Assembly: GCA_002591745.1 (NCBI GenBank)
Contig: PDLQ01000023.1
Coordinates: 31,050-95,049, forward strand
Direction of reading: 5' to 3'
DNA: 64,000 nt
Source: Lewinellaceae bacterium SD302
GTDB lineage: Bacteria > Bacteroidota > Bacteroidia > Chitinophagales > Saprospiraceae
Position numbers and translations under genes: made by a program. The notes beneath the pieces are model-generated. The model was not told the origin of the DNA, searched no databases, and worked only from the letters and a program-made list of their open reading frames with translations. Positions 52,752 through 63,200 of the stretch are shown here, piece after piece. How positions within the stretch are numbered: the stretch's first letter is position 1; each line of letters begins with the position of its first letter.

Positions 52752-52973
52752 AGCTACCTGAACCTTATCATAAAGGGAAAGGAGGGTGCCTAACCGTAAA
52801 CCCGCCCGGCTAGGCACCAGGTCGGACGGGGCAAGCAAGGCTGATTTAATACCCAGAGTATCGGACCAAATGCCTGATGTGACTGAGTACTGCAATGGAT
52901 CCGGAAGGTGAAATTTAAAAGCAATGGAAGGTCATGAGATAATCCATACCTTAGTCCTGAACTCGCCCATCCC

Positions 52974-55900
52974 ATGAAAACCACCGCCGAAGCCATCATC
53001 TTCGCTATCAACGCTGCCATTCGCCTGGGGCGCAACACTCAACAGGCCTACGCCAAGAGTCTGAAATCCAGTGCCATTACCCTACCCCTGCCCCGGATCG
53101 TAGTGGCCGGCAGCAAACCGACCCTGGCTCGAAGCTTTTTCGGCGACTGGAATGTATTAACCGGCGGTGCCCAATTCGTCGGTGAGATCAGAGAACTACG
53201 TGACCTCCACGCCCGAGCCCGAGACCTGGCCACCACCCGTCCGCTCACTGACCAGGAATGGAAAGTCTATTCCGACTACTACGAGTTGCTCAAGGGTACC
53301 TTAGAAGCCGGCGTCAACGGCCAGCTTCCCAGTGATTCGGTAAATGTGGATGAACTTACTGCCCTGCTAAGAATTCGTCAGTGGGAACGCGGAAAAGAAG
53401 CCGGCACCAAACCGTTGCAAATCGTCTCCGGCACCCTGGTAGAGATCGGGATCGACTATTTCAATCAGGTACCGGGTGCGCTGAACCGCGAATCCTCCCT
53501 GGGAAAGGTAATGACTCATTTTCTGGCGGCGATTGATGAAATCCCTTTTTCGGACAAACCCCGCATGCGCCGTCACGCGCCCCGCATCGTCCCCCAGCTT
53601 TTTATCGCCGCCGCTGAATCCGTAGCCGCCCTGAGTGGAGAACTGCGGGCCGACCCTAAGATCCAAGACTTCATCCGCGCCGCCAGCAAAGGAATTGCTC
53701 AGGATCTGTTCGAACGCATGGAGGGTATGTCGCCAGAGCAGGAAGAAAAGGCCATTAAATGGAGCCGCTTATTACTCCGCAGCGCCGTAGCCAACGCCGC
53801 CGGCTACGTTTTTGAGGGACCGGAGCGTTTGTTCGACGTCAACAACGGAGCTAATGCCCTGATCAGTAGAACGGGGAGCGTATTACTGGACGCGATCCTC
53901 AGAGACCCCGACAGCCTGGATCTGGCGGCCGGTTTCAGTAGTCAGTCACTGGATAAACTGTTCTCCACCACTTTTGAAGTCATCGCCCAGCATCCTAAAC
54001 TGATCGACGGCCGCGACGGTTTTGAGCAAATTGTCGTAGGTGTCAGCGGTGCCATGGCTCAGTCGGCTTTTAGCAGTCCCGAATACTTACCGGAGTTGGT
54101 GAGGCTGATCTTGCTCCACTCCGCCACCAATCTCCCGGAGATATGGCGCGACCGCGGACAAGGCGTGGAGAATCTACTCCTTTTCGCTACCCAGCAAATC
54201 CTCTTTGCCCTCACCGAACCGACGCCGGATGGCTGGCGTCCGGACCTCAGCCGCGCGGAATTACTGACCATCGTCAACACACTCCTGGAAAAAACTGCCG
54301 AGAATCCCGAGTGGATTACCACGGAGATTGATGGTAGTCCGCTCTTGCGCGAAGTCATCCGTATAATCTTACGACGCCTGGCCGCTGCGCCAAGAGAATT
54401 GCGCCTTAGCTCACCAGTATTACTTGGCCTGATCGATGCGGTTATCATCGCCGTCAGTCGCGACCCCGAGCTGCTGGAAACCATTAACTGGACCAACGAC
54501 GCGGAGGAAAGTATTGTCCTGGAAACTGCCCTGGGCTTGATCATTGATGCCACGCTGCGCCGTGCAACAACTACTTCACTGGCCCGTTTGGAAGAACTTA
54601 ACTTCCTGCTCGACTTTGCCTTTCGTGCCATTTTGCGTCCTCACTCGGGCCCGGAAGGCATTTTGGTTCTTGAACTACTGGTAGAGGCAGACCTGATGCC
54701 GCGCTTCGGTCGCCGCTTCGATGAACCGAGCCTGAAGGAATTGATCGAGATCGCTTTGCTGGTGCTATACACCTATCCAGAACTGGTCACTCGTAATTAC
54801 GCCTTGGCGGTGATCGTACGCCAGCTCGCAGGCAGCCTGGAAGTGGATGACCTCAGCGGGCCTTACTGGCTGGCTGATTTGCTGCGCCTCACCCTCCGTA
54901 TAACTGCTCACCGCGCCGACCTCATCGTCCTATCCGACCAGAGTGAGCCGCGCTACCTGGCCTCCATCGCCCTGGCCGATGCCCTGAACACCCTGGCCGG
55001 CGACCAGCAGATTGGTCCCTGGCAACCCGACCTAAGCGGTGAGCGTATGCTCATCATTATCGAAAAGCTCCTGGATCGCTTGGTGGAACATCCGGATTGG
55101 CTACTTGGCCTACAAGGAGACGATAGCCTTTGGCATTCTATCTGGCAGGCCGTGATGAATAGCCTGGCCAAGCTGCCCTCCGGTGCCCGACTGGCGCCTG
55201 AACTACTGGAACTCATTATCTGGAATAGCCTACGTGCTGCCGCTGATAATCCCGAAATCCTGGAAGCCATACACTGGGGAGACGGTGACGATGAAGCAGA
55301 ACGAAGCATTCTGAACCGGATGCTCGATTTGATTATCACATTTGCCTACCCCGAAGATTTCAGCGGCCCGGAGCGAACGGTGATTCTCGAAGACTTAATC
55401 CGTTTCACTTTCGCCATTATCCTGAATCAGCATCCGGACCGGCGAGGTTTATTGCTGCTCGAATTGCTACTTATCAGCTACGAGTATCAACACGATCGTC
55501 CCTTCGACCGCGAGCAGGCCGAGCACCTGGTCGACGTCGGCCTTGAAGTACTGGCCGCCCACCCCGAGCTGGTGAGCGACGAAGTGATCTGGCAGGAAAT
55601 GATCCACGATCTGGCCAACTCCCTGCGTTCCGCCCAATTACCGATCGAGCACCTGTTGCCCGAAATCATCCGCCTGAGTCTGCGGATCGCTTCCGGTAAT
55701 TTGACACAACTAATGGATATCCGCCGCGGCAGCCCGCGCATCCTGTTCGCTCTGGCCATTGAGCAGACCTTACGGGCCATTACCCGCCCGGAAGGCCGTG
55801 GCAAACCCTGGCGCCCCCGCTACAACGATCAGGACCTGCTGGCTACCCTGGAGATCGTTCTCGTTGAGGTCAGCGCCCATCCCGAATGGGTAGACGACAA

Positions 55901-56333
55901 ATTTGTGGAATTGACGCTCAATGCTATCCTGGACGGAATTCAGGCAGCGGCACTGAAGCGACCTTTTCCGCTTTCTACCGTTTTGCTTTTCATTCGCGAG
56001 GGTATGCGGGCCGTCAGTTTCCGTCGCCGTTTTGTGATCGATTTCGTCGATCAGCAGGGGGGTGAACAGAAACTGCTGCTCGAATATGCCGTGGAAGGCC
56101 TGGTCGTTAGCGTCCACGGACCGGACGTAGGGCAAAACGCCCAGTGGACCTTATCCCAGACCGAGGTATTTGAAGCGATTGCCCTGGCTTACTTCGTCCA
56201 GCTTGCTCAGGGCCCGGCTGATGAAGGTCTGATCGAGCAACTCAAAACCGCCATTGGAGAATCCGTAGATGATCTGGAGAACAACCTTGCCTGGACGGTG
56301 GAACAATTGATCGGTCATTTGGAAGCGGTCTAA
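52974..56333 (+). CDS. giant helical protein with three 261-residue repeats, unknown function
   Basis: This 1119-residue protein is not recognised. It has no signal peptide, no membrane helix and almost no Cys. From about residue 330 it consists of three tandem repeats; equivalent residues lie at 340 (HPKLI), 601 (YPELV) and 863 (HPELV). Each unit also has W(R/Q)P followed by a long helix and (H/N)P(E/D)W, and in units 1 and 2 a third motif (RDPELLETINW, DNPEILEAIHW). The N-terminal 330 residues are helical too and less regular. The pattern suggests an alpha-solenoid scaffold. It lies directly after the toxin-like gene, with an 8-bp inverted repeat (GGTGCCTA at 52785) in the gap. Confidence 0.8.
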   Translation: MKTTAEAIIFAINAAIRLGRNTQQAYAKSLKSSAITLPLPRIVVAGSKPTLARSFFGDWNVLTGGAQFVGEIRELRDLHARARDLATTRPLTDQEWKVYSDYYELLKGTLEAGVNGQLPSDSVNVDELTALLRIRQWERGKEAGTKPLQIVSGTLVEIGIDYFNQVPGALNRESSLGKVMTHFLAAIDEIPFSDKPRMRRHAPRIVPQLFIAAAESVAALSGELRADPKIQDFIRAASKGIAQDLFERMEGMSPEQEEKAIKWSRLLLRSAVANAAGYVFEGPERLFDVNNGANALISRTGSVLLDAILRDPDSLDLAAGFSSQSLDKLFSTTFEVIAQHPKLIDGRDGFEQIVVGVSGAMAQSAFSSPEYLPELVRLILLHSATNLPEIWRDRGQGVENLLLFATQQILFALTEPTPDGWRPDLSRAELLTIVNTLLEKTAENPEWITTEIDGSPLLREVIRIILRRLAAAPRELRLSSPVLLGLIDAVIIAVSRDPELLETINWTNDAEESIVLETALGLIIDATLRRATTTSLARLEELNFLLDFAFRAILRPHSGPEGILVLELLVEADLMPRFGRRFDEPSLKELIEIALLVLYTYPELVTRNYALAVIVRQLAGSLEVDDLSGPYWLADLLRLTLRITAHRADLIVLSDQSEPRYLASIALADALNTLAGDQQIGPWQPDLSGERMLIIIEKLLDRLVEHPDWLLGLQGDDSLWHSIWQAVMNSLAKLPSGARLAPELLELIIWNSLRAAADNPEILEAIHWGDGDDEAERSILNRMLDLIITFAYPEDFSGPERTVILEDLIRFTFAIILNQHPDRRGLLLLELLLISYEYQHDRPFDREQAEHLVDVGLEVLAAHPELVSDEVIWQEMIHDLANSLRSAQLPIEHLLPEIIRLSLRIASGNLTQLMDIRRGSPRILFALAIEQTLRAITRPEGRGKPWRPRYNDQDLLATLEIVLVEVSAHPEWVDDKFVELTLNAILDGIQAAALKRPFPLSTVLLFIREGMRAVSFRRRFVIDFVDQQGGEQKLLLEYAVEGLVVSVHGPDVGQNAQWTLSQTEVFEAIALAYFVQLAQGPADEGLIEQLKTAIGESVDDLENNLAWTVEQLIGHLEAV

Positions 56334-56449
56334 AAACACAAGAGTGCCCAGAAGTACAACGGGACACGAGTTTCGGTTAATGGTCAGAAAATCCCATACC
56401 CCCTTGTTTCCCTGAGTGTACTTTATAGTTTCATCTAAAATCTCATTCT

Positions 56450-57475
56450 TTGCAAATTTCCCTCGCCCAAATTACCCCCATCTGGCTCAACAAAGCCGCC
56501 ACACTGGAGAAGGTTACCTCCTACGTCGATCAGGCCGCCGACGAGGGTTCCCGATTAGTCGTTTTTGGCGAAGCCATATTGCCCGGTTATCCTTATTGGC
56601 TAGACGCAACCCGGGCTTCCAAATTCAATGATGAGCGGCAAAAGGAACTCTACGCCCATTACCTGCGGGAGGCGATAGTTTTGACTGACAACTCCGAGGA
56701 GGTACGACGATCAGCGAGCCTTCTCAATAGTGACTATCAAAGTAGCAAAGCTGGCGGCGAAGCTAAAGTAGCAGTGTCTGATTTAGCCGGACTGTGCGCC
56801 CTGGCCAAACGACGATCGATTGCTATCGTACTGGGCTGTATTGAACGGGCGCTGGATCGGGGCGGACACAGTTGCTACTGTAGCTTGGTGTACATCGACG
56901 GCAATGGCAGCATTCAAAATGTACACCGAAAACTGCAGCCCACCTACGAGGAACGACTCTGCTGGGCACCCGGTGACGGTCACGGACTACGGACCTTCCC
57001 GCTCCACGGATTTCAGTTCGGGGCGCTCAACTGCTGGGAAAACTGGATGCCCTTGCCCCGTGCCGCACTGTACGGGCAAGGAGAGAATCTTCATCTGGCC
57101 CTCTGGCCCGGCTGCAAACGCAATACTGAGATACTGACCCGTTTTCTGGCCCGCGAAGGACGTTCCTATTGCGTATCCGTCAGCGGCCTGATGCGCCGCT
57201 CGGATGTTCCCAAAGAGATTCCCCACTATGAACACATTATCGAACATTTTCCGGACAGCCCTTCCGATGGCGGCAGTTGTGTTGCCAATCCGGATGGTAG
57301 TTGGTTACTGGAACCCCAGGTTGGAGAAGAAGGACTTTACACCGTAGAGCTGGAACTGGAATACGTACAACGTGAACGACAGAACTTTGACCCGGCGGGC
57401 CATTATTCCCGGCCCGACGTGACGAAACTGACGGTAGATCGAAGACGGCAGAGCACAGTGGAGTATTTGGACTGA
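56450..57475 (+). CDS. nitrilase-family carbon-nitrogen hydrolase
   Basis: The protein has 341 residues and starts with TTG at 56450; no ATG precedes the conserved ISLAQITPIW. The catalytic triad is Glu41 (FGEAILPGYP), Lys161 (VHRKLQPTYEER) and Cys195 (ALNCWENWMPLPRAALY). The CWENWMPL context is that of true nitrilases, which convert organic nitriles to carboxylic acids and ammonia. The loop at residues 90-112 is unusual because it is coded by one exact and one near-exact copy of the dispersed 10-mer in tandem. A creatininase-family gene follows 103 bp later, so the two may form a nitrogen-compound hydrolysis pair. Confidence 0.9.
   Translation: MQISLAQITPIWLNKAATLEKVTSYVDQAADEGSRLVVFGEAILPGYPYWLDATRASKFNDERQKELYAHYLREAIVLTDNSEEVRRSASLLNSDYQSSKAGGEAKVAVSDLAGLCALAKRRSIAIVLGCIERALDRGGHSCYCSLVYIDGNGSIQNVHRKLQPTYEERLCWAPGDGHGLRTFPLHGFQFGALNCWENWMPLPRAALYGQGENLHLALWPGCKRNTEILTRFLAREGRSYCVSVSGLMRRSDVPKEIPHYEHIIEHFPDSPSDGGSCVANPDGSWLLEPQVGEEGLYTVELELEYVQRERQNFDPAGHYSRPDVTKLTVDRRRQSTVEYLD
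56738..56747 (+). repeat. dispersed 10-mer, copy 15
   Basis: It is in frame inside the nitrilase gene (DYQSSKAG), flanked by GTGACTAT and AAGCTGG. A second, one-mismatch copy TAAAGTAGCA follows at 56764-56773. Confidence 0.8.
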
Positions 57476-57578
57476 GTGTTCACCCTAATCGAGATATTTC
57501 TTACACTAATGTCCGGAGATTCAATCTTGGATGTATTCTTAGATCGATTTTTCCCGTTGAACCCGCTAAAACCAGCTG

Positions 57579-58349
57579 ATGACTTCCATTCGACCTTACC
57601 TACTTGCCGAAACCAATTGGAAGGCAGTAAAAAACACTGATTACGAAGTAGCCATTCTTCCCTGGGCAGCTACCGAGGCCCATAATTTTCACCTGCCATA
57701 CGCAACTGATATTATCGAAGCAGACGGCATTGCTGGTGAAGCGGCGCGCAAAGCATGGGAAGCGGGTGCAAAAGTCATCTTATTCCCCACTATTCCCTTT
57801 GGGGTCAACACCGGGCAAACCGATATTAAGCTGGATATGAACCTTATGCCCAGCACCCAGCTTGCTATCCTGCGCGACCTCATTATGGTACTTGATCGCC
57901 AGGGGATCAAGAAGTTGATTATTTTTAACAGTCACGGAGGAAACAATTTTCGAACCATGTTACGAGAACTGGGCGTGGAATTCCCCGAAATGCTCCTGAT
58001 TGAGACTAATTGGTTCAAATCTATCGACCGGGATAAACACGTAGAAGAGGGTGGCGATCACGCTGATGAAGTGGAGACGAGTTTGGTGCTCCATTTACGA
58101 CCGGAATTGGTTCTACCGCTTTCGGAGGCCGGGGACGGAAAGGAAAGACTGCCGCGCATAAAAGCTTTCAAAGAAGCCTGGGCCTGGCGGGAACGCCCCT
58201 GGTCCACCATCACTAAAAGTACCGGTACCGGTGACCCCAGGAAAGCCACGGCTGATAAGGGAGCCAGACTATTTGAGGAACTGACGGAGCGGTTCGCCCG
58301 CTTTTTTGTCGATGTGGCCAAGATAGACCCGGACGATTTCTACATTTAG
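57579..58349 (+). CDS. creatininase-family amidohydrolase
   Basis: This 256-residue cytoplasmic metal enzyme carries the family motifs: ATEAHNFHLPYATDIIEAD (metal-binding Glu, His, Asp), FGVNTGQ, FNSHGGNNF and GGDHADEVETS. Members hydrolyse creatinine or act on formamide-like and cyclic amide substrates (for example in riboflavin or mycofactocin pathways). The substrate cannot be told, since no such pathway genes lie nearby. It is downstream of the nitrilase on the same strand. Confidence 0.92.
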   Translation: MTSIRPYLLAETNWKAVKNTDYEVAILPWAATEAHNFHLPYATDIIEADGIAGEAARKAWEAGAKVILFPTIPFGVNTGQTDIKLDMNLMPSTQLAILRDLIMVLDRQGIKKLIIFNSHGGNNFRTMLRELGVEFPEMLLIETNWFKSIDRDKHVEEGGDHADEVETSLVLHLRPELVLPLSEAGDGKERLPRIKAFKEAWAWRERPWSTITKSTGTGDPRKATADKGARLFEELTERFARFFVDVAKIDPDDFYI

Positions 58350-58479
58350 GAACCAGATCCCCGGCTGAATAACGAGAAATTACGAGTTGATTAACTTGTG
58401 TCGGCTGGAGTGATCTTTGTGCCTGTATTTACTCATTCTCAATACCTCCGTCACCCGGTGGTTCCGAAACCCATTTCCG

Positions 58480-59391
58480 ATGCAACCAAAACTCCACATT
58501 TTAGTCCTGCTTGCGCTTTGGCTGTTCCTGGCCAACGGCTGTACTACCGCCCGCTATGCCAAAGCCAGAAAGTCTTTCAATTACGGTACTGAGTTGCGTA
58601 ACCAGGAAGAAGCCGGGGTGAATTTTACCGGTTCTGGTACTGACCTGTCTACACTTTACGAATTTGACGAGAATGAAGTACCCGCCGGTAACGCCGAGGC
58701 GCAATTTACCAAAGCCCGCCAGGAACTAACCAAAGCCCTGCTACAAAAGCGTAAACTTCGGGCCAGTGGGCTTCTCGCCAATGCATTCGTATTGTTGGCC
58801 CTCACTGAGTTCCAACTGGGCAATACCGAGGAGGCCAAAGCGCAGGCGATGAATGCCCGAACCATCTTCGACGAAAATGGAGCTAATGCCACCAACGACG
58901 GCGGTCGAGACCTGGCCCTGTCCTACGCAATCGACCCCATGGTGACCATCAACGAACTCTACGACAGCATCCTGATCCTGACCCGATTGCCGATAGTAAT
59001 GGATGGTGATAGCAACGCCACTACCCTGGCGATTGCCGACTTCTATGCCCGCCGTATCAGCAGCGAAGCAAACAACAGTTTAGAAGGGGCTTTACGCGCT
59101 ACGGACTTTGCGATCAGCAAGGTTAACAATACCCGCGAAACCATCCAGTATCTCCGAAATTACGAGATGGCTGCGCTGCTGAATAATCGCCGGCTACTGG
59201 ATAAATTCCTGGTCGCCGGACAGCAGAGCGGCACCTTTCGCAGGGTCGGCGACGTACTCATGGATCAATTTCTCTTTGTAGAAAACCGGCTGGATGAACT
59301 GGTGGAAGATTACCGCTTGAAGTTGCTCGAGGTTTCACCGCTGGGGGAAAACGATCCTTATTATCGCTTCTGGAAGGGGGAGGTGTTTTAG
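58480..59391 (+). CDS. hypothetical lipoprotein with helical repeats
   Basis: The protein has 303 residues from ATG 58480; the frame opens at 58417 in unlikely sequence. The signal peptide ends in a good lipobox LANGC. The mature part is largely helical with TPR-like spacing (ASGLLANAFVLLALTEFQLGNTEEAKAQAMNAR). A GATCTTTG at about 58409 with TTG 22 bp further up may be its promoter. It may be an envelope scaffold; no family is assigned. Confidence 0.75.
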   Translation: MQPKLHILVLLALWLFLANGCTTARYAKARKSFNYGTELRNQEEAGVNFTGSGTDLSTLYEFDENEVPAGNAEAQFTKARQELTKALLQKRKLRASGLLANAFVLLALTEFQLGNTEEAKAQAMNARTIFDENGANATNDGGRDLALSYAIDPMVTINELYDSILILTRLPIVMDGDSNATTLAIADFYARRISSEANNSLEGALRATDFAISKVNNTRETIQYLRNYEMAALLNNRRLLDKFLVAGQQSGTFRRVGDVLMDQFLFVENRLDELVEDYRLKLLEVSPLGENDPYYRFWKGEVF

Positions 59392-59457
59392 TCTGGAGCA
59401 ATGGAAGTCTGACGGACTTACGTGTCATACATCCATTAGACCAACATCCATAAACGC

Positions 59458-59467
59458 TGCTACTTTG
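59458..59467 (-). repeat. dispersed 10-mer, copy 16
   Basis: It is intergenic, about 95 bp before the response regulator; on the motif strand CGGACTAA, core, GCGTTTA. Confidence 0.85.
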
Positions 59468-59562
59468 TTAGTCCGAAAGATCGCTTACAACAGTACACAA
59501 GTTGCCATCGTTAGTACATAAGACCCCGCCAGGAACGTCAATTCCGTAAAACCAACCGACTT

Positions 59563-60207
59563 ATGATTCACTTAGGCATCGTTGAAGACGAACCCATTAT
59601 GCTGGCCAGTATTTCCGAGTGTTTTGAACCGGCTCGTGACGTGGCGGTTGAGATCAGCGCCGGAAGTATGGAAACCTTCCTCGAAGACTACGGCAGCAAC
59701 TCGAAAATCAATACGATTTTACTGGACATCAACCTGCCCGGCATGTCAGGGATTTCCGGGATCAAACATCTGCGGCGCGTTAATCCGGAACTGGATATCA
59801 TCATGCTGACCAACTCGGACGACAGCGATAATATTTTCCGTGCACTGGTGGAAGGCGCCGTAGGCTACATCAGCAAAAAGCGGGTTAACCCGAATATCCT
59901 GCGCGATGCCGTCTATACCGTACACCGCGGCGGTAGCTACATGAGTCCTAGTATCGCCCGGCAGGTGGTTGCTCATTACAATCAACAGAACCGCCGTAAG
60001 GTACGCGCCAACCCCGAAAGCCAACTGACTCCCCGGCAGTACGAAATCGTTCAGGGACTGGTGGATAACCTTTCTTACAAGGAGATTGCCCAGCGGCTGG
60101 ACATTGGACTGGAAACGGTGCGGGATCACATCAAAAATATTTACCGGAAATTGCAGGTGAATTCCAAAACGGAGGTGATCCGGAAAAAGCTGGACGGAGA
60201 GATCTAA
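59563..60207 (+). CDS. NarL/LuxR-type response regulator
   Basis: The protein has 214 residues. The receiver domain has the acidic pair VEDE, phospho-acceptor Asp55 (ILLDINLPGMSG), Thr in MLTNSD and Lys in YISKKR. The C-terminal LuxR helix-turn-helix runs from LTPRQYEIVQGLVDNLSYKEIA to VRDHIKNIYRKLQV. It is followed 66 bp later by a HisKA_3-type histidine kinase, the class that pairs with NarL regulators, so the two form a two-component system. Confidence 0.95.
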   Translation: MIHLGIVEDEPIMLASISECFEPARDVAVEISAGSMETFLEDYGSNSKINTILLDINLPGMSGISGIKHLRRVNPELDIIMLTNSDDSDNIFRALVEGAVGYISKKRVNPNILRDAVYTVHRGGSYMSPSIARQVVAHYNQQNRRKVRANPESQLTPRQYEIVQGLVDNLSYKEIAQRLDIGLETVRDHIKNIYRKLQVNSKTEVIRKKLDGEI

Positions 60208-60273
60208 TTGTGTGGCCTGGTGGCCTAGAATGACTCTTTTAAAAACGAATTCCTGCTTAACAAGTCTGTATAC

Positions 60274-63200
60274 TTGTCAAAAATAAAATACATATTCTTG
60301 CTGCTGCTCTGGCTGCCTTTGCTACTAGTCGGCCAGCGGTACGCCTTTGATTTTGAATCCATCAGCGAAGGGTTAAGTGACCGGCAAATCACCGAGCTTT
60401 ACCTGGGGGAAGAGGGCTTCCTTTGGGTAGGTACGCGCGACGGACTTAACCGTTTTGACGGATACAATTTTTTGCCCTTTGACCAGGGGCCTTTTTCGGA
60501 GGCCGGGCTGAGCCTGGGAAACATCGACCGGGTCGGGCGCGATCTGGAAGGAAACATGGTGATCTTCTACCAGAATTTCAATGGCTATTTTGATCGTTTC
60601 GATCCGGGCGACTTTAGTATCGAGCAGGTGGAGTTGAATCCCGCAACGGGGGTGACCGGATTTCCCCGGGCGCTGGCTACCGACGAGTTCGGGCGAGTCT
60701 TCGTACTGACAGTGAGTAAAAAAGAAAGCATTCTCTACGAATATACGACCGCTGGTTTCGTAGCCATCACCAGTTTGCCGGACGAGCGAGAAACGATCTC
60801 GCCCGCTGCGGAACTGCTGCCCTTGCGCAACGGGCAGTTTTTGATTTTCGACTCCGATTTCGGTATGCGGCTCTTATCCGCTACCGGAGAACTGATTGAA
60901 ACCGTGGACCTTAAGATACTCGATTCGGCTCCTTTGTTCGGTGGCGGAAATTTCGAGCGACTCGAGTTCTTACGGGAAGGGGCCGATGGGCGAGTATATT
61001 TTTCCTTTTACGGCCACCGCGGTGTCTACCGTTACCGGCCGGGCATGGAAAACACACCCGGCTACGTCCCCGAACTACCCACCAACCTCTATTATAGTCA
61101 GGCGGAACAGGACCAACTCGGACAATTACTTTTTTTTGCCAGGCCCAGCAGCGACGAAAGCGAACAGAGCAAGCGCTTTTTCCTACACACCCTGGATGGC
61201 CGTTTTGAAAATTACGACGAGCTGGTGCGGGGCGGCAGTCGTATCCAGTGCGCAGCCGGCAGTGATTTTCGGGAAAAGATCTACCTGGGGATGTACGACG
61301 GTTTACGCATAGTAACGAAGCGCCGCGAAGCGCTCCGCAACTATTTAGCCGTGGAACAGGAGGAAGAGTACTTCCAGCAACTGGTGCGGGGAATCGTTGA
61401 GGACCATCAGGGAACGGTCTATTTCACAGAACAAAATGGACAACTGTACCGCATAGATCCGGAGTTGGACTTGACGGATAGTCTCTACCTTCATCTGCCA
61501 TCCGAGGATGGTGATTTGCTGGAAATAAAGGGCGTCCACCAACTCATTTACGACAAAGAAGGTCACGCCATCTGGGGCTGTGGCCAAAGCCTGGGTGGGG
61601 ATAATAATGGCGTCCTGTACCGTTACGACATTCGGGATTGCACGACTCAGGCCTTTTACTACCCCAACGGAGCTTTCAACTGCTTTACCCGCTCCGAAGA
61701 GGGCATCTTTTACCTTGGCGCGAGCCGTAATTTGGGTTCCGGTCAATTGGTGACCTTCGACCCGTCCACGGAAATTTTTCTGCCACTGGTTTCACCGCAA
61801 GGCCGGTCCTACCTGAGCCAGGAAACGCCGATGTGCCTGACCTTGAGTCAGGGAAATAAACGTCTGTTCGTCGGTACCGATGGAAAGGGGATGTTATTTG
61901 TCGAGCTCAAGACCGGTAAAGTTCACCAGTACCGCCCTACCCCCTGGAAGGAAGAAGAGGTGATGTTCAATGATTACACCGTCTACGTTATTCACGAAAA
62001 CCCGGATAGCTCGCTCTACGTGGGTACCCGCGGCGGCTTACATCACTTTGATCCTAAGCGAGAGGAGTTGCGACATTACGGCCGTGGCGAGGGCCTGTCC
62101 AGTAACATTGTCTCTGCCATTGTGCCGGACGGTCACGAAGGCTTTTGGATCAGCACCTACAACGGACTCAATCATTTCCAACCGAATGGTAAGCCGCTAT
62201 TCCAACGTTATTACCGTACCGACGGACTAAGCAACGACGAGTTCAACCGCCTCAGTGGGCTACGTACTGAAAACGGACGCTATTACTTTGGCGGCATTAA
62301 CGGACTGACCACCTTCTATCCCCAGGAATTACAAAGCAGCGATCCTCCCCCTGATGTCTTGCTTTCCAAGATCGTGCTTTACGGAACCGAAGAAAGGATT
62401 TTACTCGCCGGACTGAACGATCGCCGAGAGATTACGGTGGAAGAAGACGAAAAGGGCATTGCTATCCATTTGGCTACACCAGCAACCGAATTGACTGAAC
62501 GTACCCGATTCAGGGTCCGCCTGGAAGGATTGAACACAGACTGGGTAGATCTGGGCGATGAACACATTGTACGCTACAGCAACCTCAAATCCGGCAACTA
62601 CCGATTTCACGCCCAGGCCACCGATGCTAACGGCAGTTATGCCCTTGAACAAGAACTGGTATTACCCATCAGGGTCTACCGCTATTTTTATGAGCAGGCC
62701 TGGTTCCTGGTACTTATCGCCTTGACGATCGTAGGCTTCATCATTGGTTTTTTGCAAAGTCGCTCCAGAGAACGTTTACGCAATGAACAACTCCGTACTC
62801 AACTCAGCAGCGACATCCACGACGAAGTAAGCGGGCTACTGGCCGGCATCACGATGCAAACCGAATTGCTCCAGTCCTATACCGAAGACGATCACTTGAA
62901 GACCAGGCTCAAGGGCGTCGGAGAAGCAGGTCGTAAAGCCATGAGCAAAATGAGCGACGTCATCTGGAGCATCGACAGCCGGCGCGATACCGTAGGCGAC
63001 CTCCTCCAAAGAATGCAGGAACATGCGGATGATGTACTATTACCGCTGGAGATCAAGTACACTTTCCGGGCCGAGGGTTTCAACGAAAAAGATCGCCGGC
63101 TCACGGGCAGCAAGCGGCAGGATATCTACTTTATTTACAAGGAGGTAGTCAACAATATTGCCCGCCACAGCAATGCCACCAAAGTCAATGTCTACCTGGG

